From Plantago elongata (taxonomy: Eukaryota; Streptophyta; Magnoliopsida; Lamiales; Plantaginaceae): a stretch of 36,890 nt of DNA. Of the stretch, positions 31,297-36,890 are shown piece by piece. The translations under genes were made by a program, and so were the position numbers. The stretch spans positions 1-36,890 of the forward strand of contig JAYMSP010001052.1 in NCBI GenBank assembly GCA_036897095.1, read 5' to 3'. Under the pieces are notes generated by a model. The model was not told where the DNA came from. It searched no databases and worked only from the letters and a program-made list of their open reading frames with translations. The stretch's first letter is position 1. Each line of letters opens with the position of its first letter.

Positions 31297-32412
31297 AAAT
31301 GACCGACATGTGTCTATTCTACAATAGGATATTGTTCAGGTGGATGTAACATAACTAACTTTGCATTGTTTTCGTCTTCTTTGGCGATTTTCGCTAACTA
31401 ATGTGGTAGAAAAAATGAAGAAAAATGAGGTGAAATAGGTTTGATGCTTGGTGCAAGCAAATTGCATTAGAATAAGTTGTAACTGAAGTTCATACATAGC
31501 CTGCCTATAGGTAGCTATGAATTTTGGGAAGTTTGGTTCAGCTTTTTCTTCGGTAAGTTAACATATATACCAGGCTTTGTAATTTTGATTTGCATTTGTT
31601 ATACAAAGAATGGGATTTTCTCAACTTTTTGGTATTGTTAGATTTCATATATATTATTCTGCAGCTGATTTTAGTAAAATGTATAAATGAAGAACAGTTG
31701 TATTTAGATTTTGATGACCAGTGTAGCCTTAGACCTTAGTCCTTAGGTAAAACTAATCATCACCTGACAGGCTTATGAAATTCAAGGTTAATTTTTTTAA
31801 GGGGCCAACGTGTCATTTGTATGTTTGTTATGCAACCAGATCTTCAAATTAATTGAAAGCATTAGGGCTATCACTTACCAAGCATAGAGTGAAGTTCAAA
31901 ACTCAAGAAATCCAGATTATCCAATGCTTTAGAACCAAAGTTTCCAACACTCAACCTCAAAGTGGGGGCCGGTTCTAACTAAACGTCGGACTCCTTCGAA
32001 TGCACCACCTGTTCACTAAAAGTGTAAAACCCTTATGTCATTGCATGTGAATCTCACACTCATTACGAATAGAACGTGCACCGGGGAGACTCGACATCTC
32101 CGAAAACCTAATGCATTGTTAGGATTTTATGTACGTTTCCAGTGTGTAAACCGCGCATAAGTATTTTCTTTGTTTATTTTTTATTTTTTACTTTTTTCCT
32201 TTCCATTTGTTATTTTGAGTTTCTTTTTCTACATTTTGTTATATTTATTTATTTTTAAGATAATAATAATATTAAACTACCGGAAAAAAAGTTATCTTTT
32301 AAAAAAAAATTAAAAAGAAGCTTTATGGTCTATCGTGTTCGTCTTCGTTTATTAATTACAGGGCAGACTTTAAAAGCAAAATCAGTTAGTTCTGAGAACT
32401 GAGAAATTGAGA
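31297..32412. other. BBM 3' flank and gap before the metallophosphoesterase gene
   Basis: BBM 3' UTR occupies the first few hundred bases. A patch at about 31860-32160 is less AT-rich than its surroundings (for example gggggccggttct and caccggggagactcgac) but gives no coding match. A T-rich and A-rich low-complexity stretch follows at 32165-32320. The last 80 bases are the likely leader of the next gene. Confidence 0.5.
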
Positions 32413-35325
32413 ATGAAGAAAATGAGCAGGACAACTATTCTCCTCCTATTATTAACGATTCAATTTCTGCAATTCACTACTCAAAATCTCACCACAAATT
32501 CCGAGCAAAGGCAATTGATTGAGCTTCAAGGCGGACCAGATGATCTTCTCTGGTTCGTACAGCTCTCCGATCTCCATTTCAGTGTCCATCATCCCAATCG
32601 AGCTGATGATATCAGGAAATTTGTGGGTCCCACTCTCTCCTTCATCAACCCTTCTCTAGTCCTCCTCACTGGTGATCTCACCGGTTAGTTTCCTTCTCAT
32701 TCTTCTGTTGTATTGTCTAATTAGGGAAATGGGTTGTGTAAAGTTTTTATCTTTAGCATTATTCATTTGTTGTTGAGAAGTTTTATTGTATGTGGCAGCT
32801 AGTTGAATTAGTGTGTGGTAATCTAGTAGGGATTGTGTATTTGAAAAAGGATGGTTTGAGGTTTGAACTGACAATGTGAATGATTGTTGCGATTTGTTTC
32901 GATGTTTTAGATGGTAAAAGCAAGGATCATTTGATTATGAAGCAAAATGAGAAGGAGTGGATTGAGTACAAGGAAGTCATGCAGGACGTTGTCAAAAGGA
33001 GTGGGGTTGATAAAAATATGTTCTATGATGTTCGAGGGAATCATGATGATTTTGGTGTTCCGGTTGCTGGTGGTTCGTCTGATTTCTTTTCGAATTACAG
33101 TATCAGTGCTTGGTTGCAACGAACTGGAAAGGTCAATAGTGTTACCATTCAGGTAGGTGAGGTCCTGACTCCTGAATCCGTGTCTTGTGTTATGGTTGCT
33201 AATGTGGTAATTTTATATGAAATGGCGCTTGTTGTTATATGTGAGATGTTTCTAAGACAATTCACTTGCATTTTCTGATCCGAACCGGAGTTGGTCTTGC
33301 TTCTATGACATTGAAACTTTAGTAGTAGAGTATATTTTGGGCGACGTTTCATAAACTGATTCGTTAATGCTTCTAAAGTTAGCAACTTGATTCCTTTTTT
33401 TTTCTGTAGCATCTGCTTTTTATTTGATGTTATTATAATGTAGTTTTTCTCTTGTTTATACTGCAATACTTCGTTGGTCTGTTAGACTGTTGATGTTGGA
33501 TTATGTCAGTGTCATTATAGCTAGGTAAAATCAACACCTCTTTCATTTATCTTTCCGTTTAGTGAATGAATGTGTTTCCCTTTTACAGACAAGCAAAAGA
33601 AAAGTTCTTTTTGTTGGGTTCGACAGCACGATTAATGGGTTACGAGGACCAACCAATTTGTTTGGACACCCAACAGATGAATTGTTAAGGAAATTAGATT
33701 CTGAACTCTCACAATGGAATTCTGAACCAGTTACCAAGTTATCCTTTGGGCATTTTCCTCTATCATTTTCTGCAGCTTCCGAGTCTGGGAAAACCTTGCA
33801 AGATGTATTCCTTAAGCATTCTTTATCTGCTTACTTATGTGGCCATTTGCATTTTAAATTCGGTAAGAATTTAAAGAGGCATCATGACTCAACTCGGTTA
33901 ATTCAGCTGAATGGACATCGAATTGCTTCGGACAATGCTGCTAATTGCTCAAGAGGTGCAGAAGGAAATGAAGACTTCTGGGAATTGGAAATGGGTGATT
34001 GGAGGCAGCATAGAACCATGCGCATCTTTGCTGTTGATCGAGGTCAAACGTCATTTGTTGACATTGACTTCGAGTCAGGAGCCAAGAAAACTATTATATT
34101 GCCAACATTTCCTCTGGATTCACGTTTCTCTTCTTCATCGGCACAGAGCTATAAATGTCGCCATCCAGACCCCACTTCTTATGGTGCAGTCAGAGCTCTA
34201 GTATTTTCAGCATCACCAATTATGTCGGTTGTAGCAAAAATCTATGACTCGAGGTCTGGAAATCTTATAAATGTGATGGATACAGAAATGGTAAAGCTTA
34301 CAGGTCATCGTGGTGATGTATATGTTGCCCCTTGGAACGTTGAAGCTTTTGAGGATCCATCTCCCCACAGATACCTTCTTCAGATTGAAGCAACTGATGT
34401 TAAGGGCCGATTAACCGTGACTGAACTAAGGCCATTCTCTGTAATTGGCATTCCATCGAAACTTCGATGGAATTGGAGAGAATTTTTTGTGATGGGTTGT
34501 CAATGGGATTCGTTGTACCACCCGATACTCTTTTGTCTTTACTTATTTTTTGTTTCGACTCTTATCCTTACAAAAATACTCCTTTCTTTGTCAAGGAGGC
34601 AATATACATATAAAGAAGTTATAGCCAACAAAGGCTTCCTTAGGAAAATGGCTTGGGCTATTACAGAACTATATAATGTACGTGTTGCATGGATCGGAAT
34701 TACAGCTTATTTATTCTACCTTGCATTCTGCCCTTGGTTGTATGGCCAAGTTTCTACTGAAGGTGAGGAATGGGGTTACATGACCTACAAGGGTTGGGTG
34801 TTGAGATCCAAGAATGTCGGGAAAATGGAATTTATTGGATTTCCGGACGTTATGGTGGTGGTACTTCCACATCTTTGTTTTGTGGTTTTGCCTGCATTTA
34901 TTTTCACTGTGATTTTCGCAGCTGAAAGTGGAGTTTATCGTCATTATATTATTTCTCATTCGAGTAAAAAGAACGATGATCATAATGTTCAGTCTCAGGA
35001 ATCTGCTAAAGCACATACGCGACGGCTTAGAAAGTTTGTGCTGGTAGCTTCTTTGGCCATCTTTTATAGACATGCTAAGGTACGTGTTATTGGTTCTACT
35101 GTCTGTCTTTCTACAAGACCCTTTCACATAATCTTTTTGTCCAAAGTGTACGCAATACATGGTGCTATTAATTTTGTCTGCTAACTAATCTGTTTCTGTA
35201 CTTTACTAATGCAGAATTGTTGGGCTCTGATGAAAGCTTATGAGATGAATCCCGTAATCCACTTCCCTGCTTACAGTTTTGTAGTTCCTCTGTTGTTGGC
35301 TTATACCATTTGGAAAACCCAGTAA
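32413..35325 (+). CDS. TMEM62-like membrane metallophosphoesterase, 4 exons
   Basis: A calcineurin-like phosphoesterase fused to a membrane C-terminus, matching the plant protein catalogued as putative metallophosphoesterase At3g03305 and animal TMEM62. Exons: 32413-32683, 32911-33152, 33589-35079 and 35215-35325 (GT-AG), 704 residues. A hydrophobic N-terminus (about 6-22) looks like a signal peptide. The metal-binding motifs occur in order: SDLHFS (Asp53, His55), GDLT (Asp88), RGNHDD (Asn134, His135), GHFP (His226) and GHLH (His257, His259). This gives the complete dinuclear centre, so it should be an active phosphoesterase; the substrate is unknown. A beta-rich region follows, then membrane segments near 483-505, 535-551, 590-615 and 687-703. 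The start at 32413 is the first in-frame ATG; another Met lies three codons later. The exon 1 donor is GTTAGT at 32684, supported by the frame and the acceptor at 32910. The gene looks intact. Confidence 0.93.
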
Positions 35326-36315
35326 AACTTGAACTGCAGTACCACGACCTGGGCCTTGCTTCACTTAAAGTTTCTATCACATCCCAACATTGGGATCTTT
35401 GAGAATAGGTGAAGTTATCAAGACAAGAAGATAGATATGTTCCCTGACGTGCTGATGATTCTTCTGGTTGGTTAGTTGTATAATGAACTATTTATACTCG
35501 GAATACTATATGGCAGTGATGCTCTTATGGCTGCTGAAACTATTAGCTTGTAAGGAAAACGAAGCCATCCCTAGGTCTAGGTGAGTAAATGTAATTTGTC
35601 ATCATGTAATCATGCATCTATTGTTTCTCTCGTCTGTCCATACATTTGGCAGTGTAAAAGGACATAAATCAGGAGAGTTTGTGTTGTTAAAATGAGCGAA
35701 GTTGATATGGTCGAACTTGGTGTTTTTGATAAATTTTGACAGACTTCGTGTGAAAATTGGACAGATATAAGGTCAAAATTTATACCGTCATATCAAAATT
35801 GAACCGGAAGTGGTACCCAGAAACTTCCAAGTCCTTGCATCACACAAATCAAGAGCAACTTAGTATGAACTATGAAACCGAGCAAGCAAAACCAGTATTA
35901 GATGAAGAAAAAACAACAGTGTAAAGAGTTCCCCAAATTGGAAACGAATACAAATTGCTAACCCGTAAATGCGTATGATTGAACTTCACTTCATAATAAT
36001 ACAATGCAAAAGTACGAGGCCCCTGACATCTCATTTGCATATAAGTTGAAGCGAGAAGATACAATGTGCTCGTTGTTACATATCTATCCAACACTAATGT
36101 ATGCCTAATCTAAATTACATACTGCTACAACAATAAACCTCCCAGAGCTGCCAATTTTTACATATCATAGTTAGGCTGCCCTCGGTTCCATTAGAGAAGT
36201 TCTAGTTTGTTTTAATTTGTCAGATGTCAATTGCGAGAGACATTAATTTCATAGAAATCAAGAAATATGATCAGGTGGGTGAAGTATTCCCATAGTTGCT
36301 GTTGGTTTTATTGGT
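35326..36315. other. Shared 3' region of two converging genes
   Basis: The metallophosphoesterase gene (+) and the ARIADNE-like gene (-) point towards each other here, so both 3' UTRs lie in this kilobase. Minor ORFs on either strand show no recognisable protein. Confidence 0.55.
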
Positions 36316-36577
36316 TTACCGGTGTCGCTGGCATATCTCACACACTGTGGCTGACCGGATGTTGGCATACGTGCAGTGTTCACAAGACCAGTGACCAGAA
36401 TCATCTATGTTGCGAGAACTGTTTGATTTAGAAGTAGTTCCCTTACTCCTATTGTTTCTACTTTTGCTTCCGAGATTCTTGGAGCTGCCTGCTTTACTGC
36501 AAGCAGCACGAGAATGAACATCTGCTAGTCCATTTTCTAAAGCTCGGACGAGGTTCTCAAAGTAATTCTTGGTCACA
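36316..36577 (-). CDS. 3'-terminal exon of an ARIADNE-type RBR E3 ubiquitin ligase (partial)
   Basis: The minus strand carries the C-terminal end of a protein: [20 protein letters not shown], a Ser/Lys/Arg-rich linker, then a RanBP2-type zinc finger W-x-C-x2-C-x10-C-x2-C ([20 protein letters not shown]) and the stop at 36316-36318. This arrangement is typical of the C-terminus of plant ARIADNE proteins (ARI5/ARI7/ARI8 group), RING-between-RING ligases that take ubiquitin from an E2 onto a catalytic Cys before transfer. The acceptor AG corresponds to 36578-36579, so the exon starts at 36577. The remaining 300 bases to the window edge look like intron, and the RBR domain lies outside the window. 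The exact ARI member cannot be decided from this piece. Confidence 0.82.
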
Positions 36578-36851
36578 CTGTAGTCATAAGAATGGAACAA
36601 GTAAACGTATGTGAGATCGAAGTGGTATACACTAACAGACCAAAAGGTATGAAACATTCATGCTAGTTATGATGATGCTCTTCATAACAGCAGAATCGTA
36701 ATAACATGTCATGCTGAATGCATATACAGATACAATGATAAGGACTTGATGCAACACATATTTCCAAACTTGTATCAAGCAATTCACAAAAACCGCTACA
36801 TAATTTCATTGTTTATCGAATCTATAGATTAAGTATTGAATGATACAGTAA

Positions 36852-36854
<3 letters not shown>

Positions 36855-36886
<32 letters not shown>
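36855..36886. repeat. (TG)n microsatellite
   Basis: About 15 TG dinucleotides run to near the right window edge, inside the presumed last intron of the ARIADNE-like gene. An ordinary simple repeat. Confidence 0.95.

Positions 36887-36890
<4 letters not shown>

Noticed and set aside
34711..35160. 149-codon minus-strand ORF opposite metallophosphoesterase exon 3
   Set aside because: It is an antisense shadow of a well-supported coding exon with no domain of its own.
1..36890. CRISPR arrays, bacterial operons, rRNA genes or a biosynthetic gene cluster
   Set aside because: No spaced direct-repeat array, no rRNA-like sequence and no group of functionally linked genes was seen; the window is ordinary plant nuclear DNA.

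Overview
The window looks like nuclear DNA from a eudicot flowering plant. The genes have GT-AG introns, the gaps are AT-rich and full of transposon debris, and several products are plant-specific: a BABY BOOM AP2/ERF factor, a NAC protein, a 3-ketoacyl-CoA synthase and a plant-type LCAT-like phospholipase A1. I cannot name the species from sequence alone.

Layout, left to right: (1) RPL38 (eL38, 69 aa, +, 845-2056), with site II and telo-box promoter elements and a first coding exon that holds only the ATG. (2) An LCAT3-type phospholipase A1 (+, 11 exons, 3583-8298, 455 aa). (3) A broken organellar release factor 2 (PrfB) copy (-, about 9010-9597) carrying a nested 78-bp MITE. (4) A divergent intronless NAC gene (-, 9897-11279) with in-frame tandem repeats. 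(5) A degenerate array of about 44-bp repeats (11735-12130). (6) A plant-like leader with a duplicated intron, in front of a broken single-block ORF (13269-14383) that I do not recognise; an endogenous viral capsid or nucleoprotein-like sequence is one possibility. (7) An intact intronless KCS gene (+, 15179-16561). (8) About 4 kb without genes, with a Stowaway-like MITE. (9) A 5'-truncated Ty1/copia retrotransposon with one 3' LTR (20640-22647). (10) About 5 kb of gene-free DNA upstream of BABY BOOM (BBM/PLT4; +, 9 exons, 27911-31296, 643 aa). (11) A TMEM62-like membrane metallophosphoesterase (+, 4 exons, 32413-35325, 704 aa). (12) The 3'-terminal exon of an ARIADNE-type RBR E3 ligase gene (-, 36316-36577), running off the right edge.

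The genes are separate housekeeping, lipid and developmental units, not a cluster. One link stands out: the LCAT3 and metallophosphoesterase genes have Arabidopsis counterparts numbered next to each other (At3g03310 and At3g03305). The 24 kb between them here may therefore be an insertion or rearrangement in an old gene pair. I found no convincing new biological system. The most unusual items are the unrecognised broken ORF with its plant-style leader, the release factor pseudogene with its nested MITE, and the repeat-bearing NAC gene.
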